From positions 1 through 40,897 of the forward strand of contig DUNZ01000113.1 of assembly GCA_012839085.1 (NCBI GenBank): a DNA stretch of 40,897 nucleotides. The letters run 5' to 3'. A program made the translations under genes and the position numbers. The notes under the pieces were generated by a model. It ran no database searches, was not told the DNA's origin, and saw only the letters and a program-made list of their open reading frames with translations. The DNA comes from Clostridiales bacterium (GTDB lineage Bacteria; Bacillota; Clostridia; Lachnospirales; Lachnospiraceae). Shown here in pieces: positions 11,005 to 21,399 of this stretch (the stretch's first letter is position 1; each line of letters opens with the position of its first letter).

Positions 11005-11154
11005 TACCTCCTTAATCTATGAAATTATTCGTCTTCCATTTTCAGAATTACTATTTATTAGCTTCCATACTTGAAATTTATTTATAATTATACACATAGA
11101 TTAAAATTTATGCAATACCCTATTTTATTATTTCCCAATAATAATAATTTTAAT

Positions 11155-11778
11155 TTACGAATTCCTTTGATCCTTAAGATCAATTCCCAGTTCTAATAAT
11201 GTTTCATAGATTTTAGCGATAGGAAAACCAACCACATTGTAATAATCCCCGGAGATTTCTTTGATATGGATACCAAACCGCCCCTGTATTCCATAAGCTC
11301 CAGCCTTATCCATGGGCTCACCACTGGCAATATAGTCTTCCATTTGCTTCTTATTTAAAGGTTGTACAGAGACTTTGGTACAAACTGCAAAAGATATATG
11401 CTCTTCTTTTAGCTTCCTATCCTGATCTACAATAATCATGCTAACTCCAGTATATACTTGGTGCACATCATTACTTAACATCCCTAAGATTCTAGCAGCA
11501 TCCTCTTGATCCTTTGGTTTCCCTAAGGCCTGTCCCTGATAAAAGACCATGGTATCTGCACCGATGATTATGATTTTATCCTGGGATTTATTCTGCTCTT
11601 TGATTTGTTTCCAAATATCCACTACTTTTAATTTAGCTAAGGCCTCCACCATACTTGCAGGCTCTTTTTCCTCAACTTCTTCATTTACATTACTGGCCAT
11701 GGCTTCAAAGGGAATTCCCATGGTTTTTAAGATCTCTTTTCTTCTAGGTGATTCCGATGCTAATATGATTCGATACAT
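11155..11778 (-). CDS. maf: Maf family nucleotide pyrophosphatase
   Basis: LASESPRRKEIL, GADTMVFYQGQALGKPKD, DKAGAYGIQGRF. Confidence 0.95.
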   Translation of the reverse strand: MYRIILASESPRRKEILKTMGIPFEAMASNVNEEVEEKEPASMVEALAKLKVVDIWKQIKEQNKSQDKIIIIGADTMVFYQGQALGKPKDQEDAARILGMLSNDVHQVYTGVSMIIVDQDRKLKEEHISFAVCTKVSVQPLNKKQMEDYIASGEPMDKAGAYGIQGRFGIHIKEISGDYYNVVGFPIAKIYETLLELGIDLKDQRNS

Positions 11779-12000
11779 AATGACTAGTCCTTTCTTTATT
11801 CTATATGTTTCATATTCATCCTCTGTATTCTGAAGTGATTGTTTCAGTTTTTTGTTATTATATAGTATTTACTCTATGATATCTACTAAAACCTAGCAAT
11901 CGAAGGAGGAATACATCCAGAAGTTAATGAATATTTTTTCATAATTTCAATTTTACCTCTTGCATATTAATATATTATATTGTATATTTATAAATAAAAT

Positions 12001-12092
12001 AAACAATTTTACATAGTAAATTGTTTTGTCGTTATTTTAATATTATAACTAATCGATAATTAATAATTTATTTTTAAGTAATTAATTATTGA
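12001..12092 (+). promoter_or_regulatory. Two AT-rich inverted repeats upstream of argG (possible operator or leader hairpins)
   Basis: aaacaatttTac(ata)gtaaattgttt at 12001-12025 and tcgataattaataattta(tttt)taagtaattaattattga at 12053-12092. Confidence 0.4.
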
Positions 12093-12115
12093 AGCATTTT
12101 GAAGGAGGTTATTCT

Positions 12116-13333
12116 ATGAAGGAAAAAGTAATACTTGCTTATTCTGGTGGTCTTGATACTACCGCTATTATTCCCTGGTTGAAGGAAAACTACGATTATG
12201 ATGTTGTTTGTGTTTGTATTGATGTAGGTCAGGGAGATGAACTGGATGGCTTAGAAGAAAGAGCCAAATTATCCGGAGCTACCAAATTATATATAGAAGA
12301 TGTTGTAGAAGAATTTGTAGATGATTATGTAATGCCTTGTGTTAAGGCCAATGCCATTTATGAAAATAAATATCTCCTAGGAACCGCTATGGCTAGACCA
12401 GTGATTGCCAAACGACTTGTTGAAATAGCAAGAAAGGAAGGGGCTACTGCAATTTGCCATGGAGCTACTGGTAAAGGAAATGATCAAGTACGCTTTGAAT
12501 TAACCATTAAAGCTCTAGCACCAGATTTAAAAATCATTGCTCCTTGGAGAATCTGGACCATGACCTCCCGGGAAGAAGAAATTGCATACTGCCAAAAGCA
12601 CGGAATTCACCTTCCTTTTTCAGCAGATAATAGTTACTCCCGTGATCGTAATCTTTGGCACATTAGTCATGAAGGGCTGGAATTAGAGGATCCGGCACAA
12701 GCTCCAGATTATGATCACCTTCTAGTTTTAAGTGTTCCTCCAGAAAAGGCACCGGAGGAGGGAGTTACCATTAGCCTTAGTTTTGACAAAGGAATCCCCA
12801 TTGCACTTAACCAGAAGAAGATGTCACCAACGGAAATCATCAAAGAGTTAAATCAAATTGGTGGAGCCCACGGAATCGGCATTATTGATATTGTGGAAAA
12901 TCGAGTTGTTGGAATGAAATCCCGTGGGGTATATGAAACTCCCGGTGGTACCATTTTAATGGAAGCCCATACCCAATTGGAAGAGTTAATTCTTGACCGG
13001 GCTACCTTAAGTGCAAAAAAAGAAATTAGCAATCGTTTTGCTGATATCGTTTATGAAGGAAAATGGTTTACTCCATTAAGAGAGGCTTACCAGGCCTTTA
13101 TTGATGTCACTCAAGAATACGTGACTGGTGAAGTAATATTAAAACTCTACAAAGGAAATATCATCAAACAGGGAACTACTTCTCCCTACTCCCTATATAA
13201 TGAAAGCATTGCCTCCTTTACCACTGGTGATCTATACGACCATAAGGATGCGGAAGGCTTTATTAATCTCTTTGGTCTTTCCTTAAAGGTAAGAGCCATG
13301 AAGATGGCATCCCTACAAGAGGATAAAAACTAA
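12116..13333 (+). CDS. argG: Argininosuccinate synthase
   Basis: [28 protein letters not shown] ribosome-binding site directly before ATG 12116, so the ORF track TTG start at 12089 is likely too early. Confidence 0.97.
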   Translation: MKEKVILAYSGGLDTTAIIPWLKENYDYDVVCVCIDVGQGDELDGLEERAKLSGATKLYIEDVVEEFVDDYVMPCVKANAIYENKYLLGTAMARPVIAKRLVEIARKEGATAICHGATGKGNDQVRFELTIKALAPDLKIIAPWRIWTMTSREEEIAYCQKHGIHLPFSADNSYSRDRNLWHISHEGLELEDPAQAPDYDHLLVLSVPPEKAPEEGVTISLSFDKGIPIALNQKKMSPTEIIKELNQIGGAHGIGIIDIVENRVVGMKSRGVYETPGGTILMEAHTQLEELILDRATLSAKKEISNRFADIVYEGKWFTPLREAYQAFIDVTQEYVTGEVILKLYKGNIIKQGTTSPYSLYNESIASFTTGDLYDHKDAEGFINLFGLSLKVRAMKMASLQEDKN

Positions 13334-13407
13334 AATGATAAATATAGTTGCACAAAGATAGCAAATTTATCGAGATCACTACAAGAGGATACAAAATAAA
13401 AAGATGA

Positions 13408-13446
13408 AGGCTCAAAGTCAATCTCCTTTCCATTGACTTTGAGCCT
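13408..13446. terminator. Bidirectional terminator between convergent argG and hydrolase genes
   Basis: Perfect 15-bp stem aggctcaaagtcaat/attgactttgagcct. Confidence 0.8.
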
Positions 13447-13483
13447 CTTGATTATCCTAAGCTTTAATCTAGCTTTTTCTTCT

Positions 13484-14512
13484 TTACCCAAGAACCTTCC
13501 CTATAAATTCTTCAATAACTGTCTCATATCCCTTCCTGTTCTTACAGATGCTCTCTGCGTGTTTGGCTTTGGCCACCAGATATAGAGCCTTTTTATCCTT
13601 TTTCACATAGTACATTAATTTGGACATATAGGTAGGTACAAAGTTATCACATTTCCCGTGAATAAATAAAATGGGAGTATCGATCCTACTCACAACCCGG
13701 ATGGGAGATACCTCCTTATACCAAAAGCCTGCACGAAGGAAGGTGAGACAGCTCTCAATGGGAATAAGAAAACTGGGTAGATGATAATATTGCTTTAATT
13801 GATGTCTTAATAAATGTACCAAATCGGAATAAGCACAATCAGCAATGGTTAAATCCACCCTCGGATCAATCCCCAAATGGAGAAGCACCGTAGCCGCCCC
13901 CATGGATTCTCCATGGGTAATAATCTTGCACTCAGTCCCATATTTTTTGATACACCAATCTACAATCCTAGTTAAATCATACTTTTCCTTAAATCCCATG
14001 GTGGTATGAGCCTTACCGCTATAACCATGGTTTCTATGATCGTAGATCAGGGTCGGAATCCCTAGTCTTAAAAATATTTGTGCATATTTTAAGCTGCTAT
14101 ATCTAGAGCATCCAAAGCCATGACAAAGAATTGCAACTTTTCTATCTTTGGAGGAAGCAAAATTCTCCGGCTCTAACAATTCGCAGGAAAGTTTATACCC
14201 AAATTCGGATTGCAAGTAAAATTTATACTTTTTTGTAACATAATAGGCGGCAATATCAAATTTTCCTCCACTTGCTTCTGCTGCAAACGCTTTATCACAG
14301 GCTAATTTCCTAGGTCTTAAGATCATATCTGAAAGACACCATAAAAGTTCAAACAACCATATCCCGACCAATCGATACATTCTCTCACATCCCATCCAAA
14401 TCAAGTATGCCCTCAAGTATTTGATATTATATGCCATATTAATATGGTTTATAAATAGGATTTTTAATATGCCAATAACCGGCAGTTGATATGGGTTTGA
14501 ATGGGATTGCAA
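13484..14512 (-). CDS. Alpha/beta hydrolase (membrane-anchored, YfhR/BEM46-like); true start possibly internal at MYRLVGIWLFELLW
   Basis: AILCHGFGCSRYSSLKYA, YDHRNHGYSGKAHTTMGF, THGESMGAATVLLHLG nucleophile elbow, PILFIHGKCDNFVP. Confidence 0.85.
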   Translation of the reverse strand: MQSHSNPYQLPVIGILKILFINHINMAYNIKYLRAYLIWMGCERMYRLVGIWLFELLWCLSDMILRPRKLACDKAFAAEASGGKFDIAAYYVTKKYKFYLQSEFGYKLSCELLEPENFASSKDRKVAILCHGFGCSRYSSLKYAQIFLRLGIPTLIYDHRNHGYSGKAHTTMGFKEKYDLTRIVDWCIKKYGTECKIITHGESMGAATVLLHLGIDPRVDLTIADCAYSDLVHLLRHQLKQYYHLPSFLIPIESCLTFLRAGFWYKEVSPIRVVSRIDTPILFIHGKCDNFVPTYMSKLMYYVKKDKKALYLVAKAKHAESICKNRKGYETVIEEFIGKVLG

Positions 14513-14519
14513 GATTTAT

Positions 14520-15419
14520 CTATTTCTTTTCTGGGATAAAACTATCAAAAATAAAGAGATCAAAATATCCTTGATTATCCTCTAATTGCTCTTGAGACTC
14601 TATGGTCCATGCAAAAGTTTTTGTCCGATATAGTTTTCTACATATCGTAAAGGATAATCCCCTTCGGTAAACATGATGATATGCTATAAAATCTGGTTTG
14701 GTCAGAAAATTTAGGAGCAAATGTTTTAAAATAAAGTATTGTACCTTACTCCCTTTGATTTTTTCCTTAATAAAATCCGTTGATAATTGCCCACGAACTA
14801 CATGGGGAAAATGTTTTTTATACCAAATCAAACCAAAAGGATTAAAAGATTCAATGCAATATAAGCCTTGGTAATTGGCCAATACTTTTGAAACTGCCTC
14901 ACAGGTATGATTGGGTTTCCATGGAATCTTCAATTCAATAATCAAAGGCACCTTTTTATCTACGGTTTCTAAAACTTCTTCTAAAGTCGGAATTTTTTCC
15001 TCTGACCCAAATATTTTATATTTTCTAAGTTCTTGATAGGTAAGTTCTGAAATTTTCTTATTCACCTTGCAAGAACGCTTTAACTTATAATCATGGTGTA
15101 CCACAGGAACCAAATCCTTGGTCAGCTGAACATCCAGCTCAATTCCAAAACCTTTTTCCACAGCGAGGGAAAATGCTGCCAGTGAATTTTCCGGAGCTCT
15201 GGTTTTATTATCATGAAGACCCCGGTGAGCATACAACCATCCATCAAATTTTTCAAGTTGTGGATTCGCTTTTAGCTTTGGCATGATGATTAATAAATAT
15301 AAAACTATCATTATAAGAAAAAACAATACAATTTCAACTAACATCTTAGCTCCATTCCAGTCCACAATATCCTTAATCTCTAAAAAGAGATTTCCTTGGT
15401 ACCTTATGAACATTTCCAC
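14520..15419 (-). CDS. Glycerophosphodiester phosphodiesterase family protein
   Basis: N-terminal TM then AHRGLHDNKTRAPENSLAAFSLAVEKGFGIELDVQLTKDLVPVVHHD. Confidence 0.93.
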   Translation of the reverse strand: MEMFIRYQGNLFLEIKDIVDWNGAKMLVEIVLFFLIMIVLYLLIIMPKLKANPQLEKFDGWLYAHRGLHDNKTRAPENSLAAFSLAVEKGFGIELDVQLTKDLVPVVHHDYKLKRSCKVNKKISELTYQELRKYKIFGSEEKIPTLEEVLETVDKKVPLIIELKIPWKPNHTCEAVSKVLANYQGLYCIESFNPFGLIWYKKHFPHVVRGQLSTDFIKEKIKGSKVQYFILKHLLLNFLTKPDFIAYHHVYRRGLSFTICRKLYRTKTFAWTIESQEQLEDNQGYFDLFIFDSFIPEKK

Positions 15420-15449
15420 CTACATCTATTATTAAAAGATTCCATCCTT

Positions 15450-16766
15450 CTAATCCGGAGTATCAAAGTTTTCTATAACACTGCTCTTTTTCAGTGGCTT
15501 TGAATCCCCGTGCTTTACCCTTAGCATGGTGCATAGGGCAGCCAAGGAAAAGAACACCGCATAAGGAAATAAAGTTCGATAGGATACATATTGCAAAAGT
15601 GCTCCAGATAAGATTGGAGTGAAAACTTGTGCTGCCATGGAGAAGGTATAATATAGGCCAGTATATTTTCCAATATCTGCACTCTTACACATCTCTACTA
15701 CCATGGGATAAGAGTTAACATTGATGGAAGCCCATCCAATCCCTGTAGTCGCAAAGATAAGATTCACCAAAGGAGAATACTCTAGGAAGAAGCTACCGCA
15801 TAAAAAGGAAAATCCCATAAGGACAATGCCTCCTATAATTGTTTTCTTTCTTCCTATCTTACTAGAAATATGTCCAATTGGTATGTAACTGATTAAAGCT
15901 GCAACCGTTGCAACGATTAAAAAGTCGGCAAAATCGCCTTCTTGCAAATTCCACACCTGTTGCGAATACCTAGAAAATGCGGTGGTTACCGCATTATATG
16001 CCGTAAACCATAAAAAAACGGAAGCAAGTATAAAATAGAAACTTTTCTTAACCTCAGGGGACATTGATCCTTTTTGGGTTTCAATTACTTCCTCCTCCAC
16101 AAGTTCCGATGGATATTCCTTTGCTATTTGCTCAGATAATTTTTTCTCTCGAATGGTAATCAGAAGTAAAACAACTGCGATAATCATGATAATGGCAACA
16201 GCTATGAAAACTTTTGTGTAACCATTTTTCTTTACTTCCTCATCATTTACCAAAAGGATTACGATTCCTAGGGTATATACCGCACCTAAGGTACCCATAA
16301 GATTGATGATTGCATTTGCCTTACTCCGCAATGGTTTTGGTGTTAAATCTGGCATTAAGGCTACTGCCGGAGACCGATAAAATCCCATGGCTAGTAAAAC
16401 AATTCCTAAAAAGATATAAAACTGAATTAAGTTTGCGTTCCGGTCGGCGATCGGCAAAAATGCCATAGCAATTAAAGCAACCGTGGTTCCTACTAAAATA
16501 AATGGAGTCCGTTTTCCCAGAGGTGTATTAATCTTGTCCGATAAGCGTCCAAAGAAAGGAAGAAGAAACAAAGCTAGTACATTATCCATTGCCATCAAAA
16601 CCCCAATATTCGTTTCCCCCAAGTGAAAGGTGTTTTTCAATATTAATGGAATAATATTGTCATACATTTGCCAAAAAGCACAGATTGAAAAAAACGCCAA
16701 GCCTATAAAAAAAGTCCTCTTATAGTTTAGTTTCATACAACCTCCTCCAGCCTGATCTACAGGCAA
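15450..16766 (-). CDS. MFS transporter
   Basis: About 12 TM segments, GRLSDKINTPLGKRTPFILVGT motif. Confidence 0.88.
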   Translation of the reverse strand: MPVDQAGGGCMKLNYKRTFFIGLAFFSICAFWQMYDNIIPLILKNTFHLGETNIGVLMAMDNVLALFLLPFFGRLSDKINTPLGKRTPFILVGTTVALIAMAFLPIADRNANLIQFYIFLGIVLLAMGFYRSPAVALMPDLTPKPLRSKANAIINLMGTLGAVYTLGIVILLVNDEEVKKNGYTKVFIAVAIIMIIAVVLLLITIREKKLSEQIAKEYPSELVEEEVIETQKGSMSPEVKKSFYFILASVFLWFTAYNAVTTAFSRYSQQVWNLQEGDFADFLIVATVAALISYIPIGHISSKIGRKKTIIGGIVLMGFSFLCGSFFLEYSPLVNLIFATTGIGWASINVNSYPMVVEMCKSADIGKYTGLYYTFSMAAQVFTPILSGALLQYVSYRTLFPYAVFFSLAALCTMLRVKHGDSKPLKKSSVIENFDTPD

Positions 16767-16798
16767 TTATAATATTTTTATATATTTATATATATAAA

Positions 16799-16836
16799 TT
16801 TAGATGCCAAAAGCCTTCTGGCTTTTAACATCTAAA
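16799..16836 (-). terminator. Terminator overlapping the stop codon of the SpoU-family gene
   Basis: tttagatg..aaaagcc(ttct)ggctttt..catctaaa. Confidence 0.7.
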
Positions 16837-17560
16837 TCTTTGACTTACTGGTAAATACATAGGCAGCAATTCCTACCGCAATGGTTAGATTAAGGGAATC
16901 TACATCCGCAGATTGCGGGATGAAAATACTGGTTCCTACTCCCTTAAAGGAATCATCAAGGCCAGTGGCCTCATTGCCAAATACCAGAGAATACAAATTT
17001 GCTTTTGGACAATCTTGAATGGTCAAACTCTTATCTCCATCTAGCATAAAGGTAAATATCTCATGCTCTTGATACTGCTGCCGATAATCATCAAAAGAAT
17101 CAAAGAGCATAAAATTCATTTTAAATAAAGCCCCCATAGAAGAACGGACCGTTTTAGGGTTAAAGATATCTGCTGCAGGCAGAATAATTGCCAAATCGTA
17201 GATCCCAAAACCCACCGCTGTCCTGATAATGGTTCCCAGATTCCCCATGTTACTGGGATTGACTAATACAATATGAGCCTTGTCAGAACGTAAGGTTTCA
17301 CTATATTTATCAAAAACCCCTGCCACAAAACAATTCTCTTTATCACTGATTTTATTTAATAATTTGTCATTGATTTCATAAGGGATTTTTCTATGGGCAC
17401 ATAGTTTCATTAATTTTTCCTGATCGGTATAAGTAGAATGAATAATCACCTTACGTACTTTTTCTGGTTTTGAAAGAAGCATTTCGTATGTTGGAAATGC
17501 TCCAAGAGTATAGGAATAATCAAAATGTTTCTTATAAGGTTTAATCGCTTGTTCAGACAT
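16832..17560 (-). CDS. TrmH/SpoU family RNA methyltransferase
   Basis: LVNPSNMGNLGTIIRTAVGFGIYDLAII, LVFGNEATGLDDSF, IPQSADVDSLNLTIAVGIAAY knot motifs. Confidence 0.93.
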   Translation of the reverse strand: MSEQAIKPYKKHFDYSYTLGAFPTYEMLLSKPEKVRKVIIHSTYTDQEKLMKLCAHRKIPYEINDKLLNKISDKENCFVAGVFDKYSETLRSDKAHIVLVNPSNMGNLGTIIRTAVGFGIYDLAIILPAADIFNPKTVRSSMGALFKMNFMLFDSFDDYRQQYQEHEIFTFMLDGDKSLTIQDCPKANLYSLVFGNEATGLDDSFKGVGTSIFIPQSADVDSLNLTIAVGIAAYVFTSKSKI

Positions 17561-17586
17561 AATATGGTTTCACTTCTTTACATTCA

Positions 17587-18459
17587 TTATATTTTTCTTC
17601 CCATAAATACCAAGGCTAACATGCCAGGTCCAGTATGAGATCCAATGACCGGTCCTATTTTTGATATAATAACATCCTTCACTAAATTCTTACTACGGAT
17701 GATCCTTTCCAACTCCATGGCTTGCTGTAGATTATCCCCATGTCCAACGATAACCGTTTGGCTGGCCAAGTCTACTCCTTCTGTTTCCATTTTGGAAATC
17801 AGAAAATCCAACTCTGCTTTTGAGCCACGGATTTTTGATACCACTGTCAGTTTTCCCTCATCATCGGTACTTAATACCGGTCTTATTCTTAAGGCTGTAC
17901 CCACTACAGCTTCAATGGAAGTAACCCTTCCACCTCTTCTTAAGTAATATAAATCTTTTACTGTAAACCAATGACGAGAATATAATCGGTTTTCTTCCAC
18001 CCAAGTCTTAAGTTCATCAATGGATAAACCCTTTTCCTTTTGCAGGGCTGCTTGATATACCAGTAATCCTTCCCCAATTGATGCACATAGAGAATCAATA
18101 CAATAAATGGTTCTATCCGGATATTGCTCTTTTAAATCGTTGATTACTAGCTGAGCCGCATTATATGTACCGCTAAGGCCAGAAGAAAAAGCGATATATA
18201 TTATGTCTTGTCCCTGTTCTAGTATTGGTAGAAAGGTATCGTAAAAAACGGCTGGTGTGATTTGTGTGGTTTGTGAAATTGCCCCATTTTTTAACTTCCC
18301 ATAAAATTCTTCAATGGATAACTCTCTTTCATCTGGGTAATGATTGAAATTAGTTTGATCAATATTAACTCCCATGGGAATTACATGAATCCCATATTCT
18401 TCAATTAAACTCGCAGGTAAATCTAAGGTGGCATCGCTAACAATAACGTAATCTCCCAT
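17587..18459 (-). CDS. DegV family fatty-acid-binding protein
   Basis: VIVSDATLDLPASL, SQTTQITPAVFYDTF, IAFSSGLSGTYNAA, GGRVTSIEAVVG. Confidence 0.94.
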   Translation of the reverse strand: MGDYVIVSDATLDLPASLIEEYGIHVIPMGVNIDQTNFNHYPDERELSIEEFYGKLKNGAISQTTQITPAVFYDTFLPILEQGQDIIYIAFSSGLSGTYNAAQLVINDLKEQYPDRTIYCIDSLCASIGEGLLVYQAALQKEKGLSIDELKTWVEENRLYSRHWFTVKDLYYLRRGGRVTSIEAVVGTALRIRPVLSTDDEGKLTVVSKIRGSKAELDFLISKMETEGVDLASQTVIVGHGDNLQQAMELERIIRSKNLVKDVIISKIGPVIGSHTGPGMLALVFMGRKI

Positions 18460-18636
18460 TACTAATCTCCTTTAATCCTTATGATTCCTCAATCTTGGTC
18501 TATTCTAACCTAACCTTTCATGAATCATACTTTTAATAATATTTTACTTGATATAAATATATATTTCAAGTTGCATTGTTCTTCTCTAAATTTATTTTTT
18601 AAGCTTAAGCTAATGCATTCCACCCTTATTCTTCTC

Positions 18637-19566
18637 TTAAATTAGTAATTCCGCCACAATCATAACAAGAGGAATGGTAATAACCGATAGTACCGTGGTG
18701 ACTGCAAACATTTCAGACGCATATAAATAATTCTTTTTATAGCGGATGGAAAAAAGATTAATTGTAGCACCGGTTGGACAGGCTGCCGCTAACACTGAAG
18801 TCAATAAAACTTCTCTTGATAAATCGAATAGACTAAAGATTAGCAACATGACCACCGGTATAAAAATCAATTTTAAAAATGAGATGTAGTAAATTCTTAA
18901 TTTCCCAAGCAATTTAACAAGATTGGCCTGAGCAATGGTAACCCCGGCTACCATCATGGCCAAAGGTGTGTTCATATTTCCAATGTAACTCATGGCTTCC
19001 ACTAGGGTTTCTGGCAACTGAATTCTTAGAACAAATAATAAAAACCCAGAAATAGTGGCAATGACTGAAGGGGACACAAAAGCCTGGACAATTGTCCTCC
19101 GATCCTTTTTTCCTGAGACAGATATCACGCCATGGGTCCATACAAAAAGATTAAAGATAGTCATATAGGCTGTTATATAAAATACCCCTTCACTTCCAAA
19201 AATTCCGTTCACTAAGGGAATCCCAATAAATCCACAGTTTGAATAAATTACAGCAAACCGTTCCAATACCCCGTCTTCTGGTTTATCTTTCTTTCTGATG
19301 ATTCGTTTGGCTATGATAATTGCTAAAACATGAGTTATGGTGGCTAAAAGTAAGGATATGAGCAAACCTTGTAGCAGCGTATCTTCAAACTCCCTTTGAT
19401 AAGAAAGGAAAATCACCAATGGATTCACCAGCATGAGAACCAAATCCGAAAGATATTTGTTCATTTCTTTATTAATCAATTTTATTTTATAACATATCGA
19501 TCCCACAATCATAATAAAAAGCATAATTAAAATCTGATTAAATACAGTAACTGCTGTTGTTGTCAT
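18637..19566 (-). CDS. AEC family (auxin efflux carrier-type) permease
   Basis: About 10 TM; YSNCGFIGIPLVNGIFGSEGVFY, NTPLAMMVAGVTIA. Confidence 0.9.
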   Translation of the reverse strand: MTTTAVTVFNQILIMLFIMIVGSICYKIKLINKEMNKYLSDLVLMLVNPLVIFLSYQREFEDTLLQGLLISLLLATITHVLAIIIAKRIIRKKDKPEDGVLERFAVIYSNCGFIGIPLVNGIFGSEGVFYITAYMTIFNLFVWTHGVISVSGKKDRRTIVQAFVSPSVIATISGFLLFVLRIQLPETLVEAMSYIGNMNTPLAMMVAGVTIAQANLVKLLGKLRIYYISFLKLIFIPVVMLLIFSLFDLSREVLLTSVLAAACPTGATINLFSIRYKKNYLYASEMFAVTTVLSVITIPLVMIVAELLI

Positions 19567-19758
19567 CTTGTCACTTCTCCTCTTTTTATGTAATAAGACT
19601 CCAGTTTATTATGCACTTATTTGTATCTCTTATCAAGTGGAAGTTTTCATTGCCAAAAAGCCTTGATTATATTAATTTATCATGGTAGAATTTAGACAAT
19701 CAAGATTGAACTAAAATTTTTAAAAAACTATTTTTATTGCATAGTTAAATGGTAATTA

Positions 19759-19893
19759 ATGAGGGAGTAGTTTGCATACATTATTGTATATTGTATGTGG
19801 CAAGTCAACATAATGATTCCATCTTCCGGAGTCTGGCTTTCCTTAATGAACGAGACTCATGTATGGTACTTAACGCCCATACATGAGTTTTAT
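19759..19893 (+). ncRNA. yybP-ykoY-type Mn2+ riboswitch with terminator expression platform
   Basis: GGGAGUAG near the 5' end, GUCUGGCUUUCCUUAAUGAACGAGAC near the 3' end; P1 ATGAG/CTCAT; overlapping terminator CTCATGTATGG/CCATACATGAG followed by TTTT; directly upstream of mntP. Confidence 0.9.
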
Positions 19894-19947
19894 CTTTGTA
19901 AATGGTTAATACCATACTGCAATACAAATAGCAGAAAGGAAAACAAG

Positions 19948-20511
19948 ATGGATTTTTTTACAATAGTACTTCTAGCCCTTTGTTTAGCTTCCGATGCTTT
20001 TGCAGTTTCCATCACCAACGGAATGTGTAGCTGTTATATCAATAAGAAAAACGCTCTTGCAACAGCCCTAACCTTTGGATTTTTCCAAGCCCTTATGCCT
20101 CTTCTTGGTTTTATTCTGGGTCAGTCTTTTACAGACCTTGTAGGTCGTTTCCAGCATTGGATCGCATTGTTTTTACTGGGTGCCATCGGAATTAACCTGA
20201 TTGTAGAGGCAATAAAAGAAGGCAAGAACCCAGAAGAAATCAATTGCAGTAAGAATGTATTCACTATAAAAAATCTAGTCCTACAAGGCATAGCAACCAG
20301 TATTGATGCCCTAGCAGCTGGAGTTAGTCTAGCAGTGATGGATATTAACATTTTATACGCCACTGGCCTTATAGGTATCATTACCTTCCTTTGTTGTGCC
20401 ATTGGAATCTATATTGGCAAGAAATTTGGTAACCTCTTAGGTGTCAGAGCCAGATTGGTCGGAGGCTTAATTCTTATAATCATTGGTTTAAAAATATTTA
20501 TTGAGCATTAA
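19948..20511 (+). CDS. mntP: Manganese efflux pump MntP
   Basis: MDFFTIVLLALCLASDAFAVSITNG...IATSIDALAAGVSLA; GAAAGG ribosome-binding site before ATG 19948; the ORF track start lies inside the riboswitch. Confidence 0.94.
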   Translation: MDFFTIVLLALCLASDAFAVSITNGMCSCYINKKNALATALTFGFFQALMPLLGFILGQSFTDLVGRFQHWIALFLLGAIGINLIVEAIKEGKNPEEINCSKNVFTIKNLVLQGIATSIDALAAGVSLAVMDINILYATGLIGIITFLCCAIGIYIGKKFGNLLGVRARLVGGLILIIIGLKIFIEH

Positions 20512-20614
20512 ATAGCTATATAATTGAGGTCATAAGCGAAACCTATCCTTAAACCTTGATATGAAATCATACTTTCACGAAAGGTTTACAGTTATCACAG
20601 AAAGGAGAACTGAT

Positions 20615-21286
20615 ATGAGCTTTGAACAATGCTTTATTCAACTTCCAAAAATAGAAACCAGTCGATTGCTTCTTCGTCAGATTACGGAGAGTCCTGAGGA
20701 TGGTAGAGATAGTTTGGAGTTTATCAACGATTACAGTGTCTACCGTTTTTGGGGTGTATACGATGAGGCAAATGATACCAATGGACGTCGAAGACCCAAG
20801 AAGAAAATTAAATTAGACTACCATTATAAGGCTACCATGAAGGAGTATAAAGCAAAAAGGGAATTAACCTGGTTAATGGAGTTAAAGGAAACCGGAAAAA
20901 TCATTGGAGAAATTGTTTTATATGATTTTAGATTAAATAAACAAGCTGATATTGGATATCGAATTAATAAAGACTATTGGGGACTAGGATTTGCTCCTGA
21001 GGCAGGACAAGCTGTTCTTAAATTTGCCTTTGAGGTTATGGATTTAGGGCGGCTTCAAATCAGATGTTTTACCAATAATAATGGCTCCATTCGAGTTGCC
21101 CAAAAGCTAGGATTTGTACAAGAAGGACTTATTCGAAAAGGCGCTATCATCAATGTAATTACGGATTATTATATCTTTGGTAAATTAAAAGAAGAATATC
21201 AAGACTCTCCTATACCTGATTCCCAAGCAAAGATCATTCTTCCAGAGGCTTGGAACGAAACGATTATAGAGGATTCTAATAGCTAA
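20615..21286 (+). CDS. GNAT family N-acetyltransferase (RimJ/RimL-like)
   Basis: TSRLLLRQI, DIGYRINKDYWGLGFAPEAGQAVLKFAFEVMDLGRLQIRCFTNNNGSIRVAQKLGF. Confidence 0.92.
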   Translation: MSFEQCFIQLPKIETSRLLLRQITESPEDGRDSLEFINDYSVYRFWGVYDEANDTNGRRRPKKKIKLDYHYKATMKEYKAKRELTWLMELKETGKIIGEIVLYDFRLNKQADIGYRINKDYWGLGFAPEAGQAVLKFAFEVMDLGRLQIRCFTNNNGSIRVAQKLGFVQEGLIRKGAIINVITDYYIFGKLKEEYQDSPIPDSQAKIILPEAWNETIIEDSNS

Positions 21287-21399
21287 TCATCACAGTGTAT
21301 CTCCTTGTCAAAATTCATAGATATAAAATTAATTTGAGTAATTAAAAAACAAGGAATAAAGATATGAGGAGTATGATAGGGAAAATATGAGGGATTAAT

